A stretch of DNA of 64,000 nt from Litorivita sp040371945 (GTDB lineage Bacteria; Pseudomonadota; Alphaproteobacteria; Rhodobacterales; Rhodobacteraceae), in assembly GCF_040371945.1 (NCBI RefSeq), contig NZ_BAABWS010000001.1, positions 1,488,001-1,552,000 of the forward strand, given 5' to 3'. Position numbers and translations under genes: made by a program. Below the pieces are notes generated by a model. That model was not told the DNA's origin, ran no database searches, and worked only from the letters and a program-made list of their open reading frames with translations. How positions within the stretch are numbered: the first letter of the stretch is position 1; each line of letters opens with the position of its first letter. Positions 16,283 to 24,300 of the stretch are shown here, piece by piece.

Positions 16283-17365
16283 ATGAGGTCGACACCGCAC
16301 AGCGATACAGATTTGGGATGGCGCGCATATTTTGCCAATCAAATTGGCGCCGATGACGGCGATGTAGCGCCTTACCGCATCACCCATCTCGAGCGTGCGG
16401 GGGCCACGGGCCTCAATGGTGCGGGCGGCGCGGATTTGCATTTCCCGCCGGGGCTGACCACAGGCGAGGTCGCGGTCGGCGATTGGGTGCTTGCCCATGA
16501 CAGCGGACGCATCGCCCGCGTTCTGGACCGCGCCTCCTTGCTCACCCGCCGCGCCGCAGGGCCCGAGGTGCGCCCGCAGCTGATTGCCGCCAATGTCGAT
16601 ACGCTCTTTATCGTGACCTCCTGCAACGCCGATTTCAATATCGCGCGGCTTGAGCGCTATGTCGCGCTGGCCCTCGAGGCCGAAACAACGCCGGTGATCT
16701 TGCTCACCAAATCCGATTTGGCCGTGGGGCGCACGCCCGAAGATTATGCCGCCCAAGCGCGCGGGATTTCCGACCGGATCGCAGCGGTCATTGTGCTGAA
16801 CTCCAAGGACCAAGGCGATCTGGCACATCTGCGCCCGTGGTGCAGCGCAGGGCGCACCGTGGCCTTTATCGGCTCATCGGGCGTCGGGAAATCGACGTTG
16901 ATCAACGGCTTGACCGGTATCGACCGCGATGCTTTGCGCGCGCAGGCCACCGGCGGCATCCGCGAAGACGATGCCAAGGGCCGTCACACAACCACCGCGC
17001 GCAGCTTGCATTTGCTCGATGGTGGCGGGGTTTTGGTCGACATGCCTGGCATGCGCGAATTGGGCCTGATCGATGCGGCGGCGGGGATTAATACCCTATT
17101 TGAAGACATCGTCGATCTGGCCGCCGACTGCCGCTTTCGCGATTGCGCCCACGCGGGCGAGCCGGGCTGTGCCATCGGCGCGGCGATTGCAGCGGGCGAG
17201 TTGGACGCAGAGCGCGTCGAGCGTTGGAAAAAGCTTGCCGAGGAAGACAATCGCAATACCGAAAGCGTCGGCGAAAAACGGCGGCGCGAGAAAAAGATGT
17301 CGCGCTTCCACAAACGTGTGCAGTCGGAAAGCCAGCAAGGAAAGCAGGGCAAGTTTCGCCGCTAG
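16283..17365 (+). CDS. rsgA: Ribosome small-subunit-dependent GTPase A
   Basis: 360 residues from the ATG at 16283. RsgA is a circularly permuted GTPase that checks late 30S assembly. Motifs appear in permuted order: G4 (LLTKSDLA), then G1 (GSSGVGKSTL), then G3 (VDMPGMRE). The C-terminal zinc site is CRFRDCAHAGEPGC, with a basic RNA-binding tail. The N-terminal OB domain starts near LGWRAYFANQIG. A TTG at 16232 would add 17 unconserved residues. No good ribosome binding site is visible before either. It converges on the next gene with three bases between stops. Confidence 0.93.
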   Translation: MRSTPHSDTDLGWRAYFANQIGADDGDVAPYRITHLERAGATGLNGAGGADLHFPPGLTTGEVAVGDWVLAHDSGRIARVLDRASLLTRRAAGPEVRPQLIAANVDTLFIVTSCNADFNIARLERYVALALEAETTPVILLTKSDLAVGRTPEDYAAQARGISDRIAAVIVLNSKDQGDLAHLRPWCSAGRTVAFIGSSGVGKSTLINGLTGIDRDALRAQATGGIREDDAKGRHTTTARSLHLLDGGGVLVDMPGMRELGLIDAAAGINTLFEDIVDLAADCRFRDCAHAGEPGCAIGAAIAAGELDAERVERWKKLAEEDNRNTESVGEKRRREKKMSRFHKRVQSESQQGKQGKFRR

Positions 17366-17368
17366 CGG

Positions 17369-17734
17369 TTAAAGCGCGTCCCAAGAGCTAAGTTTAAACT
17401 CGATCGCCTTGCGCCGCACAATCAGCGCCACACCAATCCCGAAGAACAGCCCCGCAAGAACGCCGGTGATCGTCATGGTTTGCACCGAAAACAGGCCCTC
17501 ACGGTTGTAGATCAACACCAAAAACAACAGGCAAAACAGCCCGAACAGGGTCCCGCTCATCAGCGCGGTGCAACAAAACCCGCGATAATATGCGGGGCGG
17601 TGCGGCACGCCCAAACGGCGCAAGACGCGCTGCGTCCAAGGATCGGCATCGCGCGGTGCAACCCCTGCCAATTCCATCTCGCGCAGGGCATTTTGGTATT
17701 TGGAGCTATAAATATGATCGCGCTGGGTCAGCAT
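17369..17734 (-). CDS. DUF6404-like membrane protein
   Basis: 121 residues. A soluble N-terminal part (about 50 residues, with RVLRRLGVPHRPAYY) is followed by two hydrophobic segments: MSGTLFGLFCLLFLVLIYN and MTITGVLAGLFFGIGVALIV. The last is flanked by basic residues (RRK). The arrangement resembles DUF6404 family proteins, whose function is unknown. Single gene between convergent rsgA and the upstream zinc metallopeptidase gene at 17826. Confidence 0.65.
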   Translation of the reverse strand: MLTQRDHIYSSKYQNALREMELAGVAPRDADPWTQRVLRRLGVPHRPAYYRGFCCTALMSGTLFGLFCLLFLVLIYNREGLFSVQTMTITGVLAGLFFGIGVALIVRRKAIEFKLSSWDAL

Positions 17735-17825
17735 AAGAGGCGCCCTTTCAATACGGGTAAACCGGTCACCGTGAATAGGCGCAGATTACAGGCTTCCGCA
17801 GGGTCAATCAACGCGCGGCGCGGCG

Positions 17826-18665
17826 CTAGAGGCGGCGCGCTGCAAAAGTATCACACTGGTTCATATCGCCGCTGTCATAGCCGCGTTTGAACCATCCGGC
17901 GCGCTGTGCGCTGGTGCCATGGGTAAAGGTGTGCGGCTGCGGCACACGGCCCGCATTGCGTTGCAGCGTGTCATCGCCGATCTGCCGCGCGGCGTTGAGC
18001 GCCTCTTCGAGATCCCCCTGCTCAAGCCTGCTGCCCACGGCGCGCGCCCAAACGCCCGACAGGCAATCGGCCTGAAGCTCGAGCCGCACGGTCAGCGCGT
18101 TGGCCTCGGCCTGCGAGACCGCCGCGCGGCGGCGGTTGACCTCGGGCAGGATGCCCAATTCGTTTTGCACATGGTGCGCGACCTCATGGGCGATCACATA
18201 GGCCGCGGCGAAATCGCCCTTGGCCCCGAGTTGCCGCTCCATCGTGGCGAAAAACGCCGTGTCGAGATAGGCTTTGCGATCCGCGGGGCAATAAAACGGC
18301 CCCGTCGCACCGGAGGCTCCGCCGCAAGGGCTTTGCGTCACGCCCGCATAAAGCACCATGATCGGCGGCCTATAGGGTTTGCCGACCTGCTGGGGGAAAA
18401 TCTGCCCCCAAACCTCTTCGGTCGTGGTCAGAACCCGCGCGGCGAATTCCCCCGCGCGCTCTTCTTGCGGGGTCAATTCGCGGCTGCTGCTTTGCTGCTG
18501 CATCGGGGCGGCGCCTTCGAGAAGCGGCGTCACGTCAATCCCCGCGAAATAGCCCACAGCCAGAACGATCAAAAGGCCAACACCGCCAATTCCACCGGCT
18601 TTGGCCCCGCCACGGCGGCGGCGGTCTTCGATATTGCGGCTGGCGCGGGTGCCTCTCAAACGCAT
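17826..18665 (-). CDS. YpfJ-family neutral zinc metallopeptidase
   Basis: 279 residues. A basic N-terminal segment followed by one membrane span (GGIGGVGLLIVLAVGYFAG, about 25-43) makes it a type II membrane protein with an outward catalytic domain. The zincin motif HEVAHH is at 160-165 (HExxH), and the family-specific YCPADRKAYLDTAFF lies before it. This is the putative zinc peptidase family PF04228 (YpfJ). Substrates are unknown in the family. Divergent from dnaX by about 250 bases. Confidence 0.88.
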   Translation of the reverse strand: MRLRGTRASRNIEDRRRRGGAKAGGIGGVGLLIVLAVGYFAGIDVTPLLEGAAPMQQQSSSRELTPQEERAGEFAARVLTTTEEVWGQIFPQQVGKPYRPPIMVLYAGVTQSPCGGASGATGPFYCPADRKAYLDTAFFATMERQLGAKGDFAAAYVIAHEVAHHVQNELGILPEVNRRRAAVSQAEANALTVRLELQADCLSGVWARAVGSRLEQGDLEEALNAARQIGDDTLQRNAGRVPQPHTFTHGTSAQRAGWFKRGYDSGDMNQCDTFAARRL

Positions 18666-18913
18666 GGCATATCACTCCGGAAACTGGCCGCAGCCCAATG
18701 CGCCGCCTGTGCCGCGATATTACCCCGCCGCACGAATAGAGCAACCAAACAAGCGCGCGCTCGGACGCGCCGTCCAACTTTCGAACAGAGCATATGGATG
18801 CAAAGCGGGCAGCGGCCTTTACGGCCTGCCGCGCCCCAATCGCATCACAGACAGCAGTGGACCTTCGGCGCGCGGGCATTTACCCTTGCGTGGATTAGAA
18901 TCTAGGAGCCTCC

Positions 18914-20716
18914 ATGAGCCAGTCCGGCGACACAGAGCAGACCGCCTATAAGGTCCTCGCCCGCAAATACCGCCCCGAGACCTTTGCCGATCTCGTCGGG
19001 CAGGACGCGATGGTGCGCACGTTGAAAAACGCCTTTGCCGCCGACCGCATTGCGCAGGCCTTTATCATGACCGGCATTCGCGGCACGGGCAAAACCACCA
19101 CCGCGCGGATCATCGCCAAGGGGATGAACTGTATCGGCGCGGATGGCACCGGCGGCCCGACCACCGACCCTTGCGGGCAGTGCGAGCATTGCACGGCGAT
19201 CATGGAGGGCCGCCATGTCGATGTGATGGAGATGGATGCCGCCTCGCGCACGGGCGTGAATGACATTCGCGAAATCATCGACTCGGTGCATTACCGCGCC
19301 GCCTCGGCCCGCTATAAAATCTATATCATCGATGAGGTGCACATGCTCTCGAACAACGCCTTCAACGCGTTGCTCAAGACCCTCGAAGAGCCGCCCGAAC
19401 ACGTCAAATTCATCTTTGCCACCACCGAGATTCGCAAGGTGCCCGTCACGGTCCTGTCGCGCTGCCAACGCTTTGATTTGCGCCGGATCGAACCCGAAGA
19501 CCAAATCGGCCTGCTGCGCCGCATTGCCGATGCCGAAGGCGGCGAGATCACCGACGAAGCGCTGGCGCTCATCACCCGCGCCGCCGAAGGATCGGCCCGC
19601 GATGCAACCTCGCTTCTGGATCAGGCGATCAGCCACGGCGCGGGCGAGACCACCGCCGATCAGGTGCGCGCGATGCTCGGCCTTGCCGATCGTGGCCGTG
19701 TTCTGGACCTGTTTGAAATGATCATGCGCGGCGATGCGGCGGCGGCGCTGACCGAGCTGTCCGGCCAATATGCCGACGGCGCCGATCCGATGGCGGTGCT
19801 GCGCGATCTGGCGGAAATCACCCATTGGATTTCCGTGGTGAAAATCACCCCTGACGCCGCCAATGACCCGACCGTTTCCCCCGACGAACGCAGCCGCGGA
19901 GTGGACCTCGCCGAACGCCTCGGCATGCGGGCGATGACGCGGATGTGGCAAATGTTGCTCAAGGCCCTCGACGAAGTCGCCGCCGCGCCCAATGCGATGA
20001 TGGCCGCCGAAATGGCCGTGATCCGCCTAACCCATGTTGCCGATCTGCCTGCGCCCGAGGACCTTGTGCGCAAGCTCGAAAACACCCCGCGCCCTGCTGG
20101 CGACGGCGCCTCGCAGGGCACAACCTCGAGCGCCCCCGCCAGCGGCGCACAAACCAGCGCGCAAAGCGGTGGATATGCCTCCGCCCCGACCCATCCTGGC
20201 GGCAATACGCCCCATGCGCCAACCCTGTCAGGCGGCTCCGGCCCCGTGGCCATGCTGGCAGAAGAACCCAATGCCGCATTGGCGCGCTATCCGAGCTTCG
20301 AACATGTGATCGAACTCATTCGCGCCAACCGCGATGCCAAATTGCTAATCGAGGTCGAAACCACCCTGCGCCTTGCCGCCTACCAACCCGGTCGGATCGA
20401 ATTCACCCCCACCGACCGCGCGCCCGCCGATCTTGCCCAGCGCCTCGGCGCAAGCTTGCAACGCTGGACCGGCAACCGATGGGCGGTGATCGTGGTCAAC
20501 GGCAGCGACGCGCAAACCGTCGCCGAACGCCGCGACGCCAAAGACAACGCCATCAAGGCCGAAGCCGCCGCACATCCTTTGGTGCAAGCTGTGCTCTTGG
20601 CCTTCCCGCGCGCGCGCATCACCGAAGTGCGCACCGCCGAAGACATTGCCGCCACGGCCCAAGCCGAGGCCCTGCCAGAAGTCGAGGATGAATGGGACCC
20701 TTTCGAAGAAGACTGA
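18914..20716 (+). CDS. dnaX: DNA polymerase III subunit gamma/tau
   Basis: 600 residues. Clamp-loader AAA+ ATPase: KYRPETFADLVGQ at the N-terminus, Walker A GIRGTGKTT near 54-62, zinc cysteines C73, C87, C90 and C93, DEVH at 140-143, and sensor 1 FIFATTEIRKVPVTVLSRC. A Gly/Ala/Ser-rich linker (about 395-450) leads to a tau-like C-terminal domain. A short acidic end (EDEWDPFEED) matches alphaproteobacterial DnaX. TAGGAGCC precedes the ATG. It opens dnaX-membrane protein-ybaB-recR. No slippery A6/A7 run suggesting gamma-form frameshifting was noticed. Confidence 0.95.
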   Translation: MSQSGDTEQTAYKVLARKYRPETFADLVGQDAMVRTLKNAFAADRIAQAFIMTGIRGTGKTTTARIIAKGMNCIGADGTGGPTTDPCGQCEHCTAIMEGRHVDVMEMDAASRTGVNDIREIIDSVHYRAASARYKIYIIDEVHMLSNNAFNALLKTLEEPPEHVKFIFATTEIRKVPVTVLSRCQRFDLRRIEPEDQIGLLRRIADAEGGEITDEALALITRAAEGSARDATSLLDQAISHGAGETTADQVRAMLGLADRGRVLDLFEMIMRGDAAAALTELSGQYADGADPMAVLRDLAEITHWISVVKITPDAANDPTVSPDERSRGVDLAERLGMRAMTRMWQMLLKALDEVAAAPNAMMAAEMAVIRLTHVADLPAPEDLVRKLENTPRPAGDGASQGTTSSAPASGAQTSAQSGGYASAPTHPGGNTPHAPTLSGGSGPVAMLAEEPNAALARYPSFEHVIELIRANRDAKLLIEVETTLRLAAYQPGRIEFTPTDRAPADLAQRLGASLQRWTGNRWAVIVVNGSDAQTVAERRDAKDNAIKAEAAAHPLVQAVLLAFPRARITEVRTAEDIAATAQAEALPEVEDEWDPFEED

Positions 20717-21141
20717 CCCTGCCCACCGCGCGCTTGGCCTTGCTCGCGCCCGCCGCGCTGTTGCTCGGCGCGGGCTCCGCTATGGCCAGTGTCTGCGATA
20801 AAGAGCGCCCCAATTGGTCGCCCGATCAAGGACCGGCCAGCGGGCTGACCGAAACCTACCACGTCTTTTCAACCGCACCCGGCCTCGTTCTTTTGGCCCT
20901 GCTCGGTGCCGCTCTCTATTTCAAACGGCCCACGCTGTGGACCCCTGCCGCCTTGGTCGCAGGCCTCTTGGCCATGCTCACATGGGCAGGCGCAAAACTC
21001 GACCCCACCGGATTTCATGAAATGGCCCGCGCAGAGGGATGCGTCGCACAGCCGACCTTGCCGATCACGATCCTTGCCGCCATATCCGTCATCGCAATCA
21101 TACAATCACTGCGGCCCGCACGCCGCGCAAAGGAGATCTAG
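20692..21141 (+). CDS. Small membrane protein overlapping dnaX
   Basis: 149 residues. Starts inside the last 25 bases of dnaX in another frame, and its stop is three bases before ybaB, so it is translationally coupled in the dnaX-recR operon. It has an N-terminal signal-like segment (LALLAPAALLLGAGSAMA), then two or three transmembrane segments (GLVLLALLGAALYF, AALVAGLLAMLTWAG, ITILAAISVIAIIQSL). Two cysteines (C35 and one in EGC) face the same compartment by prediction. No family recognised. Confidence 0.75.
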   Translation: MGPFRRRLTLPTARLALLAPAALLLGAGSAMASVCDKERPNWSPDQGPASGLTETYHVFSTAPGLVLLALLGAALYFKRPTLWTPAALVAGLLAMLTWAGAKLDPTGFHEMARAEGCVAQPTLPITILAAISVIAIIQSLRPARRAKEI

Positions 21142-21144
21142 AAC

Positions 21145-21489
21145 ATGCTCAAAGGTTTGGGCGCCATGGGTGACATGGCCAAAATGATGAAAGCCGCCAA
21201 AGAGATGCAAGAGAAAATGGCCTCCTTGCAAGAGGAGATGCACGCCATCATCGTCACCGGCGAATCCGGCGCGGGATTGGTCAAAGCCACCGCAACGGCA
21301 AAGGGCGAATTGAAATCGCTCGACATCGACCCGTCGATTTTCTCCGGCGATGACAAGGAAGTGGTCGAAGACCTGATCCTCGCGGCGATCAAGGACGCCC
21401 AGCAAAAGGCCAATGAACGCGCCCAATCGGAGATGAGCAAAATCACCGAAGGCATGGGCCTGCCCGCCGATATGAAACTTCCCTTCTAA
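21145..21489 (+). CDS. ybaB: YbaB/EbfC-family nucleoid-associated protein
   Basis: 114 residues, normal length. Opens MLKGLGAMGDMAKMMKAAKE and continues MQEKMASLQEEM, the long helix of the YbaB dimer, then the strand region with SGAGLVKATATAKGELKSLD and the motif VVEDLILAAIKDAQQKA. It binds DNA as a dimer and is classically encoded between dnaX and recR, as here, where it is linked to replication and repair. GGAGATCTAGAAC precedes the ATG. Confidence 0.95.
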   Translation: MLKGLGAMGDMAKMMKAAKEMQEKMASLQEEMHAIIVTGESGAGLVKATATAKGELKSLDIDPSIFSGDDKEVVEDLILAAIKDAQQKANERAQSEMSKITEGMGLPADMKLPF

Positions 21490-21601
21490 GCGGCCCGATA
21501 CGCCCGCAGGGGGCCGCCAAAAGCGCGCGCCCCTTTGCAGGTTCCCAAAATATCCCCGCCGGAGGCTCCCGCCCCCGCCTCACCCCGCAAGGTTTCCCCC
21601 A

Positions 21602-22195
21602 TTGAGCAGCACCCGCGACATCGAAGCCCTGATCGACATGATGGCCAAGCTGCCCGGCCTCGGGCCGCGCTCGGCGCGCCGCGCGGTCTTGCAACTGATC
21701 CGTAAGCGCGCGCTGCAAATGGAACCTCTGGCCGACCTGATGACCAACGTGGCCGCAACCGCATGCGAGTGCAGCAACTGCGGCAATATCGCCGCGCAGC
21801 CGGTCTGTGAAATCTGCCTGTCGAACGAGCGCGCCATTGGACAGATTTGTGTGGTCGAAGATGTCTCCGACCTTTGGGCGATGGAGCGTTCGGGGGTGTT
21901 CAAGGGCCGCTATCATGTGCTCGGCGGCACGCTCTCGGCGCTGGACGCGGTCGGGCCCGAGACCCTGCGCATCCCGAAGCTGGCGCAGCGCGTCGAGGAC
22001 GAGGAGGTCAGCGAAATCATCCTCGCGCTCAACGCGACGGTCGATGGGCTGACCACCGCCCATTACATCGCCGATCAACTGGAGGGCCGCTGCCGGATCA
22101 CCACGTTGGCCCAAGGCGTGCCCATCGGCGGCGAGCTCGACTACCTCGACGATGGCACGATCACCGCAGCGCTCAACGCGCGGCGCGAGATTTAG
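21602..22195 (+). CDS. recR: Recombination mediator RecR
   Basis: 197 residues. Helix-hairpin-helix near the N-terminus (LIDMMAKLPGLGPRSARRAV), a C4 zinc finger (CECSNCG and CEIC), a Toprim domain starting ICVVEDVSDLWAMERSG and containing the Walker-B-like ITTLAQGVPIGGELDYLDDG. It loads RecA with RecF and RecO at gaps. The start codon is TTG at 21602 (MSSTRDIEALID), which matches the expected family N-terminus. The 112-base spacer from ybaB holds no gene. Confidence 0.95.
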   Translation: MSSTRDIEALIDMMAKLPGLGPRSARRAVLQLIRKRALQMEPLADLMTNVAATACECSNCGNIAAQPVCEICLSNERAIGQICVVEDVSDLWAMERSGVFKGRYHVLGGTLSALDAVGPETLRIPKLAQRVEDEEVSEIILALNATVDGLTTAHYIADQLEGRCRITTLAQGVPIGGELDYLDDGTITAALNARREI

Positions 22196-22294
22196 CCAAA
22201 CCTTCTCCCTCGCCTGCCCCGCGCGCGGCAACTTTCGCGGGCCTGCAGCCGGCTATCGCAGGCGTATTCAAGGTAAATGCAACGCCGCGGCGCT

Positions 22295-22951
22295 TTACCG
22301 AATGGGATCGAAAAGCGCATTCTTTAGCCTGCAGTCGCGCACCACATCTTGGCCGCAGGGCACAGGATCAAGCGATTTTGACAGACAAATCCGCGCCTCT
22401 TGGATGCGGCCTGCCTTGCACGTCACCGTGATCATATCCGGCTCCAGCGCAGGATTGGCCTTCATGAAGGCCTCCTCAATCAGCTTGGCGGGCAGGCTCA
22501 CAGGTTTGGACAATTTGCGAAACACCTCGGGGCGATTGATCGCCGCATAGGCTTGCCGCGCAAGCGCATAATAGTCCGGCGCAGAAAGCCCCGAACACAC
22601 CCCGTGCTTCTTCCATTGATACCACGCCAACCCCGATGTCCCCATGATATCGGCCATCGCTTGGGTCATCGTGCGCGTCGGCTGGCGGGCGGTTGTCGGG
22701 CAAAATGCGGGCCAGCCGCGATGGTATTGCGGCCAAAGCCCGTGCAGGACCCATCCGAAATCCTCGGACGCATCGCATTGCGGCGAGCGCCGCGCATCCC
22801 CCTCCAGCGCGCACCATGTCGGCGACCAGCTGAGCGCCATGACATAATAGTCAAATTCGCCCGAAGGCTCGCCATCCGCATGGGCGGCAGAGGCCGAAAA
22901 CAGGCCAAGCGCCATCAAAATGGCTTGAACGACACGCGTGAGGGACCGCAT
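22295..22951 (-). CDS. Secreted ribonuclease T2-family protein
   Basis: 218 residues. Signal peptide with cleavage likely after SAAHA (about residue 25). Both catalytic segments of RNase T2 are intact: CAS I HGLWPQY with H70, and CAS II WYQWKKHGVCS with H116. Several cysteines allow disulfides. The predicted role is non-specific RNA hydrolysis in the periplasm, with 2',3'-cyclic phosphates as products. The CpdB-type enzyme about 7 kb away could process such products, but a functional link is inference only. Divergent from trcR. Confidence 0.92.
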   Translation of the reverse strand: MRSLTRVVQAILMALGLFSASAAHADGEPSGEFDYYVMALSWSPTWCALEGDARRSPQCDASEDFGWVLHGLWPQYHRGWPAFCPTTARQPTRTMTQAMADIMGTSGLAWYQWKKHGVCSGLSAPDYYALARQAYAAINRPEVFRKLSKPVSLPAKLIEEAFMKANPALEPDMITVTCKAGRIQEARICLSKSLDPVPCGQDVVRDCRLKNALFDPIR

Positions 22952-23136
22952 TCACTCTTTCCTTATGCAATTTTGCGCAGTATATAGCCTGCAAGTTCCC
23001 CCACAATGGAAACCAGACCCTTCCCGAAGGGCCGCCTCTTTCAGGCGACGGGAAAGATTTGCCCCGATGGTCTCTCCGGCGTGGCCCGCCCGCCGGTGGC
23101 GCAACATCCGGCGCGAGATTTTGTAAGGAGGCCGAT

Positions 23137-23880
23137 ATGGCAAAACCGATTATGGCAAAGGCCACAGCCGTTTGGCTTGTGGACAACACCACTCTTACCT
23201 TCAAGCAGATTGCCGATTTCACCGGCATGCATGAGTTGGAAGTCCAAGGCATTGCCGATGGCGATGTCGCCGCAGGCGTCAAAGGCTTTGATCCGGTCAC
23301 CAACAACCAGCTGACCCAAGACGAGATCGATGCGGCCGAGAAAAACCCGCTGCACGCTTTGAAACTGAAGTTCAACGCCGCCGCCGTGGGCGAGGAAAAA
23401 CGCCGCGGCCCGCGCTATACCCCGCTGTCCAAACGCCAAGACCGCCCTGCGTCGATCCTGTGGCTGGTGAAGTTCCACCCCGAATTGAGCGATGCGCAGG
23501 TCTCCAAGCTGGTCGGCACTACAAAGCCGACGATCCAAGCGATCCGCGAGCGCACCCATTGGAACATCGCCAACATCCAACCGATCGATCCGGTCGCCTT
23601 GGGGCTTTGCAAGCAATCCGAGCTGGATGCCGCCGTGCAAAAAGCCGCCGCGAAAAAGGCGGCCGAAGGCGCGGCAATGACCGACGACGAGCGCCGCAAG
23701 CTGCTCTCGACCGAGCAAAGCCTGTCGATGGATCCCGAACCCAAAATCCCCAGCGCGATCGAGGGCCTCGAGACATTCTCGCTCTCCGATGACCGCGAAG
23801 AGAAAGAAGAAGAGAAGGTCTTTGATGCCGACACGTTCTTCAACCTTCCCGGCAATGATGACGACGACGACGACGCGTAA
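23137..23880 (+). CDS. trcR: Cell-cycle transcriptional regulator TrcR (DUF1013)
   Basis: 247 residues. The N-terminus MAKPIMAKATAVWLVDNTTL is characteristic of alphaproteobacterial DUF1013 proteins, and FKQIADFTGMHELEVQGIAD is a helix-turn-helix. A second HTH-like segment is in PELSDAQVSKLVGTTKPTIQ. The C-terminus is very acidic (DDDDDDA). In Caulobacter TrcR is a cell-cycle regulator of ctrA transcription, which is of interest because the flagellar genes here carry CtrA-like boxes. AAGGAGGCCGAT precedes the ATG at 23137; an upstream in-frame start is not supported. A strong terminator follows. Confidence 0.9.
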   Translation: MAKPIMAKATAVWLVDNTTLTFKQIADFTGMHELEVQGIADGDVAAGVKGFDPVTNNQLTQDEIDAAEKNPLHALKLKFNAAAVGEEKRRGPRYTPLSKRQDRPASILWLVKFHPELSDAQVSKLVGTTKPTIQAIRERTHWNIANIQPIDPVALGLCKQSELDAAVQKAAAKKAAEGAAMTDDERRKLLSTEQSLSMDPEPKIPSAIEGLETFSLSDDREEKEEEKVFDADTFFNLPGNDDDDDDA

Positions 23881-23904
23881 ACGCGCGACCCTCAGAGCGA
23901 TAAC

Positions 23905-23934
23905 AAAAGCCCGCGCAGATTTGCGCGGGCTTTT
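23905..23934 (+). terminator. Rho-independent terminator of trcR
   Basis: Perfect 13-base arms AAAAGCCCGCGCA and TGCGCGGGCTTTT around GATT, 24 bases after the trcR stop. The A/T tracts on both sides mean it can act on both strands. The remaining bases to the tRNA at 24146 show no gene. Confidence 0.92.
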
Positions 23935-24145
23935 GCTTTTGCGGACCGACCCGCCCCAAGGTGCAGGGGTCTGTTTGGCCCGCGCCAACATGCGATATGC
24001 GCCAATGATGGCCGACGCGCATCGTCGCCGCGTAGGACAATCACCCAAAGCAAAACAGCAGACATACAAAGGGAGATAGAGAGGCGGATTGATGAAAATC
24101 AATCCAAATTACGTCTTTCAAAACAACAATTTATAAGGAAATTTT

Positions 24146-24220
24146 GGTGCCGCTGAAGGGACTCGAACCCCCGACCCCATCATTACGAATGACGTGCTCT
24201 ACCATCTGAGCTACAGCGGC
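24146..24220 (-). tRNA. tRNA-Thr (anticodon CGT)
   Basis: On the minus strand a cloverleaf is visible: acceptor GCCGCTG pairs with CAGCGGC, the D arm is GCTCAGATGGTAGAGC, the anticodon loop is TTCGTAA (anticodon CGT, reading ACG), and the T loop is TTCGAGT. The 3' CCA is encoded (24146-24148). It lies just after hemY on the same strand. Confidence 0.95.
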
Positions 24221-24300
24221 CAGCGGGGCGGATATCGCCCCGTATGCGCAGCGCTTTACCACCACGTTTCGCGATGGAAAAGCAAATTCTGCGCGCGGCT

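Noticed and set aside
18914..20716. Programmed frameshift in dnaX producing gamma
   Set aside because: No A-rich slippery run followed by a hairpin was noticed in the relevant part of the gene.
21541..21600. CCCAAAATATCC...CCGCCGGAGG spacer before recR as a repeat element
   Set aside because: It recalls short intergenic motifs often seen in Rhodobacteraceae genomes, but no second copy was found in this window.
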